In this document: positions 1-7,455 of the stretch, one piece after another
Layout of the letters: every line of letters starts with the position of its first letter
How positions within the stretch are numbered: position 1 is the first letter of the stretch
From: Micromonosporaceae bacterium KJ-029
Lineage (GTDB): Bacteria > Actinomycetota > Actinomycetes > Mycobacteriales > Micromonosporaceae
Length of the DNA: 64,000 bases
Assembly: GCA_005402585.1 (NCBI GenBank)
Contig: BIFP01000067.1
Coordinates: 1-64,000, forward strand
Direction of reading: 5' to 3'
The notes under the pieces: model-generated
What the model saw: the letters and a program-made list of their open reading frames with translations, nothing else
Database searches by the model: none
Told to the model about the DNA's origin: nothing
Position numbers and translations under genes: made by a program

Positions 1-540
1 GCCAGGATCAGACACCAGCGCGAGGGCGTAGGCACACAACCCTTCCACGACGAACATCAATCTCCGCTGGTCCACGCCCAGAATCCGATGATCGCTTAAC
101 TACAAGCTGCGGAACCCGGGCCGCTGCGCGGCAGCCGATCGCCCCAACGTCAACGGGGAGCAACCCTGATGGCGATCGTCCCGCCTCTGCCCTTCTGCCT
201 TGGTCCGTCCGCCAGAGTGGCTGGCCGGCCCGGCCGATGCCGGCCGGAGGTCGCCAGCAGGCCGGGGCGTCGGCGTTGATGGTCAACATTGGGCGGCGTT
301 TGACGCCCTGGCTACGCCATGACGCCCTGGCTACGCTCAGATTTGGACCGCCTGGCGGGCGTGGACGGTGGACGGGACGCATCGGCGCGGGGTACGGAGC
401 CGGCGGGACGTGACTCGATGGCAAGCCGGCCCGGGGTGTAAACCGGTGCGGCAGCCGGATGCCGGGAGGACGACGGCGGCCAGCCCCCGTCGGCTTCTGT
501 ACCGCCTCGCGCGGAGTGTTCGGTCGTTAGAGTCGCGAGC
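1..540. other. Left edge without a supportable gene
   Basis: No intact gene is visible before the acetyltransferase start at 541. Both strands of the first 100 bases are open to the window edge, so the end of a gene lying to the left may be present (for example, a minus-strand reading starting near 62 and running off the edge), but nothing identifies it. A short tandem duplication lies at 301-336. The rest looks like non-coding or decayed DNA. Confidence 0.4.
301..336. repeat. 17-bp tandem direct repeat
   Basis: The 17 bases TGACGCCCTGGCTACGC at 301-317 recur exactly at 320-336, separated by CA, so the period is 19 bp. It lies in the gene-free left edge. It could be a replication-slippage duplication or a pair of protein-binding sites; its role is unknown. 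Confidence 0.8.
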
Positions 541-978
541 ATGAGTGTCGAGATCGAGGCCGTCCAGGCCGCCACTGACGAGATCGTGAAGGCGTTCGGT
601 CGGCTCCTCCCGCAGCTGTCCCGTTCCGCCAGGCCACTTGACCTAACGAAGTTGGGCGAGCTGGTGGCGTGGGACGGAAACACTCTGCTCGTCGCTCGCC
701 GGGAGGGCGAGATCGTCGGTGCGCTGACCTTGGTGATGTTCCCGATTCCGACGGGGCGGCGCGCGTGGATCGAGGATGTGGTTGTTGACGAGTCGGCGCG
801 GGGCCTTGGCGTCGGGGCGGCGCTGACTCAGGAAGCCGTCAGGCTGGCTCGGGAGTCGGGCGTCCGTACTGTTGACCTGACGTCGCGCCCGTCTCGTGAG
901 GCGGCGAATCGGCTGTACGAACGGCTCGGCTTCGGGCTGCGGGACTCGCGGGTCTACCGCTTGGCGCACGACGAGTAG
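541..978 (+). CDS. GNAT-family N-acetyltransferase
   Basis: The 145-residue product has the GNAT fold signature. A beta strand IEDVVVDE at about residues 77-84 is followed by the acetyl-CoA pyrophosphate loop RGLGVG at about 87-92, and the C-terminal half carries ANRLYERLGF, the typical motif B helix and turn. Such enzymes move the acetyl group of acetyl-CoA to an amine; the substrate cannot be read from sequence. Length is normal for a single-domain GNAT. The ATG at 541 has only a weak ribosome site and TTAGAG lies 11-16 bases upstream, so a leaderless or near-leaderless mRNA is possible. It stands alone, 142 bp before the DNA-binding protein gene on the same strand. Confidence 0.85.
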   Translation: MSVEIEAVQAATDEIVKAFGRLLPQLSRSARPLDLTKLGELVAWDGNTLLVARREGEIVGALTLVMFPIPTGRRAWIEDVVVDESARGLGVGAALTQEAVRLARESGVRTVDLTSRPSREAANRLYERLGFGLRDSRVYRLAHDE

Positions 979-1120
979 ACCGGCCAGGCTGCGGCAGGTT
1001 GCTTCTCGGCGTGCCGCCGGGCGGGTTACCGCCCTAGAAGCGCGCGGAGCGCGGTGCCCTGAGCAGCACGGACACCGTCGTCGAGTTGCGTTTTGGCGTT
1101 TACGGCGCACCCTGGCAGGT

Positions 1121-1627
1121 ATGGCGACTATGAGTGGAGAACTCCTGACCACCGGTCAGGCGGCCAAGTTGCTGGGTTCTTCGCGTCAGCAGGTGGTCAA
1201 CCTGTGCGAGCGTGGGGATCTGCCGTTCGTGCGGGTTGGTGCCCACCGCAAGGTGAGGCGGGAGCACGTCGAGGCGCTGTTGCGACCCAAACAGGGGTTG
1301 ACCCGTGATCAGCTCAAGTCGCTTTGGCTGCATCAAGCCGTCGCGGGTGGCCTGGTCGTCGATCCGGACGAGGTGCTGGGTAAGGCTGCGGAGAATCTTG
1401 ATCGGCTGCTCCGGCAGCATCGGGGGACCATGACCGAGGTCTGGCTGAGGCGCTGGCAGGACAAGATTAACGAAGGGGTTGGGGCCGTCCTTCGGGCGTT
1501 GACCTCGGAAGATCCAGAGGCGGTCGAGCTGCGGCAGAACTCGCCCTTCGCTGGCGTGCTCTCGCAGCCGCAGCGTCGGAAGGTTCTTGAGTCCTTCAAG
1601 CGCAGCGGCTGGGGCCGGGCGGCGTGA
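1121..1627 (+). CDS. Excisionase/MerR-like helix-turn-helix DNA-binding protein
   Basis: The product of about 168 residues begins with a MerR-like helix-turn-helix of the excisionase (HTH_17) type: LLTTGQAAKLLGSSRQQVVN followed by the wing region PFVRVGAHRKVRREHV, covering about residues 8-52. The remaining 115 residues are helical (LWLHQAVAGGLVVDP and after) with no known domain. The start is ATG 1121; an in-frame ATG at 1130 is an alternative. Its last codons overlap the start of a truncated nucleotidyltransferase by four bases (GTGA), so the two were one transcription unit. In this family of gene pairs the DNA-binding protein behaves like an antitoxin or autorepressor of its partner; that role is inferred. 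Confidence 0.8.
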   Translation: MATMSGELLTTGQAAKLLGSSRQQVVNLCERGDLPFVRVGAHRKVRREHVEALLRPKQGLTRDQLKSLWLHQAVAGGLVVDPDEVLGKAAENLDRLLRQHRGTMTEVWLRRWQDKINEGVGAVLRALTSEDPEAVELRQNSPFAGVLSQPQRRKVLESFKRSGWGRAA

Positions 1628-1794
1628 GGCGCGAAGAGTTGGAGCACGTCCTGAGATCGACGGGTCGGATCGTCCAGGACCGGAACGCCCTCATCATCGG
1701 CAGCCAGTCGCTGCTTGGGACGATTCCGGAAGGTGATCTTCCGTTGGAAGCCAGTGCCTGCGTACGCGAACCGGAAGACGGGCAGCAGCCCTGA
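1624..1794 (+). pseudogene. Truncated nucleotidyltransferase-like partner gene (5' fragment)
   Basis: A GTG at 1624 overlaps the stop codon of the preceding gene and opens 56 codons. The first 45 residues (RREELEHVLRSTG, then ALIIGSQSLLGTIPEG) resemble the N terminus of nucleotidyltransferase-fold proteins that pair with excisionase-like DNA-binding proteins; GSQ is the start of the nucleotide-binding G-S motif. The match stops near residue 45, before the expected acidic D-x-D pair, and the frame ends at 1794. The rest of the gene is absent and unrelated roadblock genes begin at 1839 on the other strand. The piece therefore looks like a 3' deletion remnant. Confidence 0.6.
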
Positions 1795-1838
1795 GCCGTG
1801 GTCCGAGGCTCCTGGCCGCTCCCGGCGCTGCATGTCGG

Positions 1839-2309
1839 TCAGACCTGGGCGAGCAGTTTGGCGAGGCGTTCGGCAACCGGTGGGGCGTACATGTGCAGCC
1901 GAGCCACGTTGATCGCGTCGTGGCCGACCACGGAGAGCAGGGCCTGCGGACCGACCGCGTACACGGCGAAGTAGCCGGACCCGTTGCGGACGGTGGACTG
2001 GACGAACTCGCCCTGGCCGAGGCGGAGGCTGACCTGCCGGCCCAGGCCGAAGGTCGCCGCCGCCATCGCGGCCAGGTCGTCGGGATCCAGCGCGGCCGGT
2101 ACGTCGTGGGCGATGAGCAGGCCGTCCACCCCGCCCAGGATGCTTCCCTGCACCCCAGGAATTTGTAGGCGCAGCTCGGCCAAATCGGTGCCGATCGCCG
2201 GGTACGGCAGCGACGGGTTGCCGGCCAACGACGGTGGGAGCTTGGGCGGCGGCGGGAGGGGCGGCCGTTGCGTGGTACGGCGGGGCAGGGACGTGTCGCC
2301 GGTGCTCAC
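1839..2309 (-). CDS. Roadblock/LC7-domain protein (distal gene of pair)
   Basis: The 156-residue protein has a proline-rich N terminus (about 35 residues, PPLPPPPKLPPS) and then one roadblock/LC7 domain: LRLQIPGVQGSILGGVDGLL, followed by two helices and the strand GYFAVYAVGPQALLSVV. Such domains dimerise and in bacteria commonly act as partners or regulators of Ras-like MglA GTPases. Its ATG overlaps the stop of the upstream roadblock gene by four bases, so the two are translationally coupled. No GTPase, sensor kinase or DUF742 gene is adjacent, unlike in the actinomycete conservons. Confidence 0.8.
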   Translation of the reverse strand: MSTGDTSLPRRTTQRPPLPPPPKLPPSLAGNPSLPYPAIGTDLAELRLQIPGVQGSILGGVDGLLIAHDVPAALDPDDLAAMAAATFGLGRQVSLRLGQGEFVQSTVRNGSGYFAVYAVGPQALLSVVGHDAINVARLHMYAPPVAERLAKLLAQV

Positions 2310-2677
2310 AGCTCCAGCTGCTCCTCGATGTTGCGCAGCTGGTGCCGGGCGAGGGCGAGGTTGGACCGGGCCTTGCTGAGCATCAGGTAGAGGAACAGGC
2401 CCTTGCCGTTGGAGCCGGTGAGCGGCCGGATGATGTGGTACTGGCTGGCGAGGGTGATCAGCATGTCCTCGATCTGGTCGTTCAGCTTCAGCATCTCGAT
2501 GGTGCGCATCTTGGCGCGTACCACGTCGGTGTTGCCGGCGGCGGCGACGGTCAGGTCGATCTCCGGAGTCCCACCGGCCACACCGAGGGTCATCCCGCTG
2601 GTGTAGTCGACGAGCGCGACGCCGATCGCGCCGTCGATGGTCATGGCGTCCTTCAGGGCGGTGTCAAGGTTGGCCAC
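2306..2677 (-). CDS. Roadblock/LC7-like protein (promoter-proximal gene of pair)
   Basis: The 123-residue protein is a second roadblock-fold unit: LDTALKDAMTIDGAIGVALV (residues 4-23), a central helix pair, and a C-terminal helix rich in Leu and Gln. It lacks the proline-rich leader of its neighbour and ends with a probable coiled coil, ALARHQLRNIEEQLEL. A ribosome site (GGAGG, from the plus-strand CCTCC at 2685) precedes the ATG. The four-base overlap with the next gene suggests a co-translated pair that may heterodimerise. Target GTPase unknown. Confidence 0.8.
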   Translation of the reverse strand: MANLDTALKDAMTIDGAIGVALVDYTSGMTLGVAGGTPEIDLTVAAAGNTDVVRAKMRTIEMLKLNDQIEDMLITLASQYHIIRPLTGSNGKGLFLYLMLSKARSNLALARHQLRNIEEQLEL

Positions 2678-2988
2678 GTTGCCTCCAGGGTCGACTGACG
2701 CATCTGCCCACGCCAGCGCACGGATCTCCGCGGGGACCCCCGTCGCCCCGGTGAAGAATGGATCTCGGACGAGAGTTGCACACGCGACCTCCCAGCCGCA
2801 CCCTTGCGGGTCACGAACGGGCTGAGCGGGCCAGGTCGGGTGACCAGCGGGCGGGCGGGATCAGACGCTGCGGCTGATGTCTTGGTGCCGATTCCGTTCA
2901 ATTCCGGCTCGGTCGGGCGGCCGGACATCCTGACCGCCCGTCGGTGGCCAACCTCGCGCCGCCAGCCACCGGGAGCCGGGGAGAGCGG
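2678..2988. other. Intergenic region upstream of the roadblock operon
   Basis: This 311-bp gap follows the 3' end of a minus-strand nucleotidyltransferase gene and precedes the roadblock pair. It should hold the promoter of the pair. I see no convincing promoter hexamers, no strong terminator and no credible gene; a 91-codon minus-strand frame at 2653-2928 overlaps the roadblock start and has no protein-like composition. Confidence 0.4.
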
Positions 2989-3783
2989 TCAGGCCGGCGT
3001 GCCGGTGAGATCGGCGAGCACCCGCCGCTGGAAGGCGCGGGCCTGCGGGCCGCTGGGCGGCGTACCTCCGGAGCGGGCGGCGATGGACCGCTCGACCAGT
3101 TCGGTGGTGGGGGTGTCGACAAGCGGCCCGGCATCGGCCAGCAACCTGCGGCCGGCGGCCACCTTGGGCAACCACATCCCGTGACGCAGCCGCGCCCAGG
3201 AGCGGCACGCGCCGAGCACCGCGTCTTCCGCTCCGGGTGCGGGCACGTCGCCGGGCGGCAGCGGCAGGTTCAGCCACCATCGCAGCGCCTCCGCCACCAA
3301 CCGACGCAGGTCGTCGGGGGCCAGGTCGGCGAAGACCTCGGCGGCGGGCGGGCCGAGCAGGGCCTCCCCGCTCTGGTGCAGGATGCTGCGGTCCAGGCCG
3401 TACCAGAACAGGCCGTCGGCGGGTGGTCGCTCGGCCGGGCCGTACGAAGCCCGGAAGTCCATCCGCGCGCCGGTGTTCAGCTCGACCTCGAACCCCGGCT
3501 CCGGTGTCCCGGAGCGGGCCACTTCCCGGCGGTATACGACCAGTTCCAGACCCCGGGCCGGGCACGGCAGCGCCTCGTGCCGCAGCCGCGCCACCAGTTC
3601 ACCGGCGACCGCCCGATCCAGCGGCCCGGCACAGACCAGTGCCACGTCCACGTCACTGCGTCCGGGCTGGTACGCCGCCAGACCCACCGATCCCGCCGCG
3701 TACGCCCCGCACAGGGCGTCGCCGAGTACCTCGCCGGCGACCGCTACCAGCTCCCCGAGGTACCGCCGCAGCGGCTCAGCCAT
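2989..3783 (-). CDS. Nucleotidyltransferase, aminoglycoside adenylyltransferase-like
   Basis: The 264-residue protein has the polymerase-beta-type nucleotidyltransferase signature near its N terminus: GS followed by a DVD pair (GSVGLAAYQPGRSDVDVALV, about residues 32-51), which binds metal and nucleotide. The C-terminal half is helical and contains ALRWWLNLPLP, as in proteins with the DUF4111 domain (ANT(3'')-like streptomycin/spectinomycin adenylyltransferases). Chromosomal members of this group are often uncharacterised, and drug modification is not shown by the sequence. The gene starts eight bases inside the end of the NUDIX gene, so the two are likely co-transcribed. Confidence 0.8.
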   Translation of the reverse strand: MAEPLRRYLGELVAVAGEVLGDALCGAYAAGSVGLAAYQPGRSDVDVALVCAGPLDRAVAGELVARLRHEALPCPARGLELVVYRREVARSGTPEPGFEVELNTGARMDFRASYGPAERPPADGLFWYGLDRSILHQSGEALLGPPAAEVFADLAPDDLRRLVAEALRWWLNLPLPPGDVPAPGAEDAVLGACRSWARLRHGMWLPKVAAGRRLLADAGPLVDTPTTELVERSIAARSGGTPPSGPQARAFQRRVLADLTGTPA

Positions 3784-4285
3784 ACTCCAGCTCTCCGGGC
3801 TCGCCCCACAGCATTCCGACGGGCAGGAAGAACGCCGAGGTCTCCGTGCCGAGGGCGTGCCGGATCACCAGCCGGGCCTGCTCGTCCAGGTCGGGCAGCT
3901 GGCCCGGCGGGAACCACCGTACGTCCAGCGACTCGTCGTCGTTGACCCGTACCTCACCGCCGAGCAGGCGGCAGTGGAAGCCGAGGTTGAGGTACTCGCA
4001 GTGGTCCCCGTTGGGGTAGGTGTGCGGGTGCGACACCGCGCTGCTGAGCCGCAGCGGTTCGACCTCCAGGCCGGTCTCCTCCAGCACCTCGCGTACGACC
4101 GCGGTGGCCGGCTGCTCGCCCGGTTCGACGAAGCCGCTCACCACCGACCATCGCCCGTCGTCGGCACGTTGGCCGAGCAGCAGTTCGCCCGCGTCATTGC
4201 GTACGACCGCGCTGACACTGGGTAGCCAGAGCAGGTCATGGCCGACGTGCTTGCGCATGCGCAGGATGTAGTCCGGTACGCCCAC
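3776..4285 (-). CDS. NUDIX hydrolase
   Basis: The 169-residue protein carries a full NUDIX box, GFVEPGEQPATAVVREVLEE plus TGL (about residues 51-73), which coordinates magnesium for cleavage of a nucleoside diphosphate linked to another group. The flanking strands (SVSAVVRNDAGELLLGQR before, LGFHCRLLGGEVR after) fit a standard single-domain NUDIX protein. The substrate cannot be told. The downstream nucleotidyltransferase gene overlaps its end by eight bases. It lies 42 bp downstream of the M48 peptidase gene on the same strand. Confidence 0.9.
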   Translation of the reverse strand: MGVPDYILRMRKHVGHDLLWLPSVSAVVRNDAGELLLGQRADDGRWSVVSGFVEPGEQPATAVVREVLEETGLEVEPLRLSSAVSHPHTYPNGDHCEYLNLGFHCRLLGGEVRVNDDESLDVRWFPPGQLPDLDEQARLVIRHALGTETSAFFLPVGMLWGEPGELEYG

Positions 4286-4327
4286 CCGGCGACCTTAGCC
4301 CCTCGGGTTCGGCGGCCCCGCGCCCGG

Positions 4328-5596
4328 TCAGGACAGGCTGATCTGCCGGCGGATCCGCTCGTACTCCCGGGCCAGTTCCGCGTCTATCCGCTCCAGGCGG
4401 GACTCGGTGAGGACCACCTTCGGGTCGTGCCAGTCCCGGCTGGTCAGCATCCGTCGCCGTAGCCCGGTTGGCGGGTGCGAGGTGAACAACGACGCCTCCT
4501 CACGTACGGAGAGTTGCCGTAGTTGCGGCAACCGGTCCGCGGCGTCGGCGAGCGACTCGGCCGTCGCGGCCCGCCACCGCTGTGGCCCGTGGCCGGCCCG
4601 GGAGTCCCGGCGCACCACGAGCATCATCGACTCCATGCGCAGCGCGTGGTCCAGCAGCCGGGTCGCCGCGTCCGACCCGGCGGCCCTGGCCGACAGTTCG
4701 TCGGCGAGGTACTCGGCGCGCTGGCTCTCTCGCAGCGCGAGGCAGACCAGGACCAGGTGGGCGGCGGCGAGCAGCCGGGACAGGGTGCCGAGGAACACCT
4801 TCGCCAGCAAGGCCCCGAACAACTCCAGGATGCCGCCCCGGTGCCCGGTGTCCACCGGGCGGAGCAGTTCGGCGGCCTCGCCGAGCGTCCGGAACGCCGG
4901 CTGGGTGAGCAGTGTCCGGCGCGGGTCGCCGTTGGCGAAGTGGCCCAACTCGTGGCCGAGCAACGCCACCCGTTCCTGCGGGCCGAGCGAACCCCAGTAC
5001 GGCAGGCCCAGGCAGAGCACCCGCCGCCGGCGCAGCCCGACCTGGCCCGCGTACGCGTTGAAGTCGCCGTCCACACCGATCACCTGTGGCGCGGGTGTGC
5101 CCAGCGTCGTCGCGACCTCGTCGACCAGGGCGAACAACTCGGGTGCCCGCTGCCGGGACAGCACCTCCAACTCCGGGTCGAGCCGGCCGAAGCGGGGTCG
5201 CAGCAGGTAGGCGAAACCGAGCAGCGTGACGCCGGGCAGGATGGTCAGGCTCGGGAACGACCGCACGGTCAGCCAGACACCGATGACCGTGAGCGCGGCC
5301 ACCCCGGCCAGCAGCAGCACCGAGGCCGCCGCGATCAGCACCGTCGCGGCGCCGGCTTCGGTCGCTCCTATCGGCCGCCCCACCAACCGGTCGAACTGCT
5401 GGCGCGTCATCCGGTAACCCAGTCGGTGCGCCCGGCGGTCGAGCCAGACCCAGCCGAACACGGGCCGGTTCCGGTCCGCGTCGTACGCCTCCAGGTTCCA
5501 TTCGCAGGACGGGCACCAGGGCGTCGCGTCGAGCGGGGACACTGTCACGGTGCCGCATTGCGGGCATCCGGTCGCGTTCGAGGTCGGTGTGGTCAC
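4328..5596 (-). CDS. M48-family membrane zinc metallopeptidase
   Basis: With a GTG start at 5596 the product has 422 residues. It opens with a zinc-ribbon-like segment (CPQCG and CPSC within the first 30 residues), has two membrane helices (about 85-105 and 110-130), then the peptidase domain with the zinc motif HELGH (in LLGHELGHFANGD) and a downstream acidic ligand region, ESQRAEYLADELSAR. M48 enzymes such as HtpX clip membrane or misfolded proteins. The start was placed at GTG because the open frame upstream to 5773 has no protein character and overlaps the promoter zone of the divergent small gene at 5772. Confidence 0.85.
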   Translation of the reverse strand: MTTPTSNATGCPQCGTVTVSPLDATPWCPSCEWNLEAYDADRNRPVFGWVWLDRRAHRLGYRMTRQQFDRLVGRPIGATEAGAATVLIAAASVLLLAGVAALTVIGVWLTVRSFPSLTILPGVTLLGFAYLLRPRFGRLDPELEVLSRQRAPELFALVDEVATTLGTPAPQVIGVDGDFNAYAGQVGLRRRRVLCLGLPYWGSLGPQERVALLGHELGHFANGDPRRTLLTQPAFRTLGEAAELLRPVDTGHRGGILELFGALLAKVFLGTLSRLLAAAHLVLVCLALRESQRAEYLADELSARAAGSDAATRLLDHALRMESMMLVVRRDSRAGHGPQRWRAATAESLADAADRLPQLRQLSVREEASLFTSHPPTGLRRRMLTSRDWHDPKVVLTESRLERIDAELAREYERIRRQISLS

Positions 5597-5771
5597 GACC
5601 GCTGATTGTGGCGACGCCGGCAGCCCACCGGCAGCGGCCGTTCGGAGGATCACCGGGCGGTGGTTTTCGCCGTTTCGGCACGTTGTGCGGCCTGCACGTC
5701 TACTGTGGAAGAGCCTGGTGACTTGCGGTGTTCCGGTGGCGGGCGGTCGTTTCCCGGTGCACAGTGATCCC

Positions 5772-5972
5772 ATGAGCGACAGCGGACGTGGGCACTACTA
5801 CTGGTGTACGCGACACCACCGGGTCGAGACCGAAGCCGACGTGTGCCCTGCCCGGCACGTTCTCGGACCGTACGCCTCAGCCGCCGACGCGGAGAACGCC
5901 CTGCAGCAGGTGCGGGAGCGCAACGAAGCGTGGGAGGCCGAGGACGCCCGCTGGGCCGGGGAGGACAGGTAG
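5772..5972 (+). CDS. Small conserved actinobacterial protein, 66 residues
   Basis: The ATG at 5772 opens a 66-residue acidic protein with a clear pattern: YYWCTRHHRVE, a second cysteine in DVCPARHVLGPY, then a helix ENALQQVRERNEAWEAEDAR. The Cys/His cluster (one Cys, two His, one Cys) could bind a metal. I recall similar short proteins in many actinomycetes but know of no assigned function. It is divergent from the M48 peptidase gene and 78 bp before the H1-like gene. Confidence 0.75.
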   Translation: MSDSGRGHYYWCTRHHRVETEADVCPARHVLGPYASAADAENALQQVRERNEAWEAEDARWAGEDR

Positions 5973-6050
5973 ACGACGCGGGACGCCTCCCGCGTCGAGG
6001 CACTGCGTGCGCCGCGAGGGCGGTGGCACGTCCCCAAGGAGGGAACCGAG

Positions 6051-7175
6051 ATGGCCGAAGCACAACAGGCCACCCGCCCGGCCGCTAGGCGTACGCCCGC
6101 GCGGAGTACCGCCGCGACGGAACGCACCGCGGGCCTCACCCGTAGCCCGGCGACCCGCCGCGCGAACGGCACCGCCCCGGCGGCCCGGAACGCGTCGGGT
6201 GGCGCCGGGCGGGCACCGGCGTCGAAGAACACTGCCACCAAGGCACCGGCGACGAAGGCGACCTCGCCGGCGCGGAAGACCGCCGCAGCGAAGACCGCCG
6301 CAGCGAAGGCCCCAGCGAAGAAGGCCCCCGCGAAGAAGGCCGGATCGACGGCGGCGAAGACCACGTCGACGCGGACCACCTCGGCGGCGAAGGCGAGCCC
6401 GGCGAAGACGACCGCCGGCAAGGCGACCCCGGCGCGGAAGACCGCTCCGGCGAAGAAGGCCACGGCGGCGCGGAAGACCACGGCGGCGGCCCGGAAGACC
6501 ACCGCGCGGAAGGTCACGTCGGCGACGGCCGGGACGGCGGCCCGCAAGACCGTCGCGAAGAAGGCACCCGCGAAGAAGACAGCCACGGCGCGGAAGACCG
6601 CGCCGGCCAAGCGGGCCACGGCGGCGACCCGGCCCGCGACGGGCGCGCGTGGGACGACGGCGGCGGCGCCCGCGCGGAAGGGGACGACCACGGCGAAGAA
6701 GACCGCCACCAGGGCACCCGCCCGGAAGGCCGCGCCGGCCCGCGCCACCGTGTCCGCGGCGAAGCAGGCAGCGGCGGGGAAGACCACGGCGGCGGCCCGG
6801 AAGACCACCGCGCGGAAGGTCACGTCGGCGACGGCCGGGACGCCGGCCCGAAAGACCGCCGTGAAGAAGGCGCCCGCCAAGAAGGCAACCGCGGCCAAGG
6901 CACCCGCCAAGAGGGCAGCCGCGAAGAAGGCGCCCGCGAAGAAGGCGCCCGCGAAGAAGACGGCCACGGCCCGGAAGGCCGCGCCAGCCAAGAAGACCAC
7001 GGCGGCGTCGACGCGACCCGCGTCGGGCGCGCGCAAGGCGACCGCGGCGAAGGCACCCGCGCGGAAGGCCACCACCAGGGCGAGCACCGCCGCGAAGAAG
7101 ACCACCGCAGCCAAGGCTCCCGCGCGTACGGCGTCAACCGGGCGGGCCGGCACCGCGCGGAAGGCTGCCGGCTAG
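6051..7175 (+). CDS. Histone H1-like Lys/Ala/Pro/Thr-rich DNA-binding protein
   Basis: The 374-residue protein is almost wholly composed of Ala, Lys, Thr, Arg and Pro in repeating units such as KKAPAKKAPAKK and ARKTTA, like the C-terminal tail of eukaryotic histone H1 and the basic tails of mycobacterial HU. A strong ribosome site (AAGGAGG, 6038-6044) precedes the ATG. Unlike HupB it has no recognisable N-terminal HU fold; the whole chain is tail-like and probably disordered. It likely binds and compacts DNA or RNA. An internal duplication is present: 65 bases at 6472-6536 recur exactly at 6778-6842. A long open frame on the opposite strand is a composition artefact. Confidence 0.85.
   Translation: MAEAQQATRPAARRTPARSTAATERTAGLTRSPATRRANGTAPAARNASGGAGRAPASKNTATKAPATKATSPARKTAAAKTAAAKAPAKKAPAKKAGSTAAKTTSTRTTSAAKASPAKTTAGKATPARKTAPAKKATAARKTTAAARKTTARKVTSATAGTAARKTVAKKAPAKKTATARKTAPAKRATAATRPATGARGTTAAAPARKGTTTAKKTATRAPARKAAPARATVSAAKQAAAGKTTAAARKTTARKVTSATAGTPARKTAVKKAPAKKATAAKAPAKRAAAKKAPAKKAPAKKTATARKAAPAKKTTAASTRPASGARKATAAKAPARKATTRASTAAKKTTAAKAPARTASTGRAGTARKAAG
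6472..6842 (+). repeat. Exact 65-bp direct repeat inside the H1-like gene
   Basis: Bases 6472-6536 are repeated without change at 6778-6842. The offset is 306 bp, an exact multiple of three, so the reading frame is kept and the protein segment around TTAAARKTTARKVTSATAG is present twice. The sequence downstream of both copies is similar but diverged (KKAPAKK, KTATARK, TRPA). This indicates recent in-frame duplication or gene conversion within the tail. Confidence 0.9.
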
Positions 7176-7195
7176 GGCCGGTGTCGAAGTCCTCG

Positions 7196-7261
7196 GTCGA
7201 CGGCCGGCGGCCTTGGAGGTCGGTCCGGACACCAGGCCGGTGTCCGGACCGACCTCCGCCT
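7196..7261. repeat. 66-bp hairpin repeat, copy 1
   Basis: The element contains a perfect inverted repeat with 19-bp arms (7215-7233 and 7239-7257) around a five-base loop. A second copy of exactly the same length lies at 45595-45660. About 54 of 66 positions agree, and two differences fall at paired stem positions and preserve pairing (G7219-C7253 versus A-T; C7230-G7242 versus T-A). It lies between the H1-like gene and the RNB nuclease gene and could act as a terminator, but the shared flank GTCGACG.CCGGCGGC implies a repeat family. The bases just before it (7176-7200) resemble those before the lipB terminator at 47303-47327. Confidence 0.8.
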
Positions 7262-7455
7262 GGTCGCAACGCGCCCTCGCCGCAACTCTCGTTGCCCCCT
7301 CCCGACGACCATCCGGCGTCGGAGCCGCCCGACGTCCTTCGCGGCGCCGCTGCGCACTCGCGCCGGGACGTCGACACCCGCCCTGACCCGGCGTACGCCC
7401 GACGACCGTCGGTCGGTGGAGGGCGGTGCGTGCGGCGCGCTGTCAGGATTGACCC

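Noticed and set aside
1839..2677. A conservon (cvn) cluster
   Set aside because: Only roadblock-type genes are present; the kinase, DUF742 and GTPase genes that define the cluster are absent.
2653..2928. A 91-codon minus-strand frame upstream of the roadblock pair
   Set aside because: Overlaps the start of a well-supported gene and has random-looking composition without a ribosome site.
2989..3783. Antibiotic resistance gene (aminoglycoside adenylyltransferase)
   Set aside because: The fold is right, but chromosomal DUF4111 proteins are common and the sequence alone does not show activity on drugs, so it is only called a nucleotidyltransferase.
5798..7153. A 451-codon open frame antisense to the H1-like gene, rich in Ala, Val and Phe
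   Set aside because: Lys and Ala codons (AAG, GCC, GCG) read in reverse give Leu, Phe, Gly and Arg without stops. The plus strand has a strong ribosome site and sensible protein; the antisense frame is a composition artefact.
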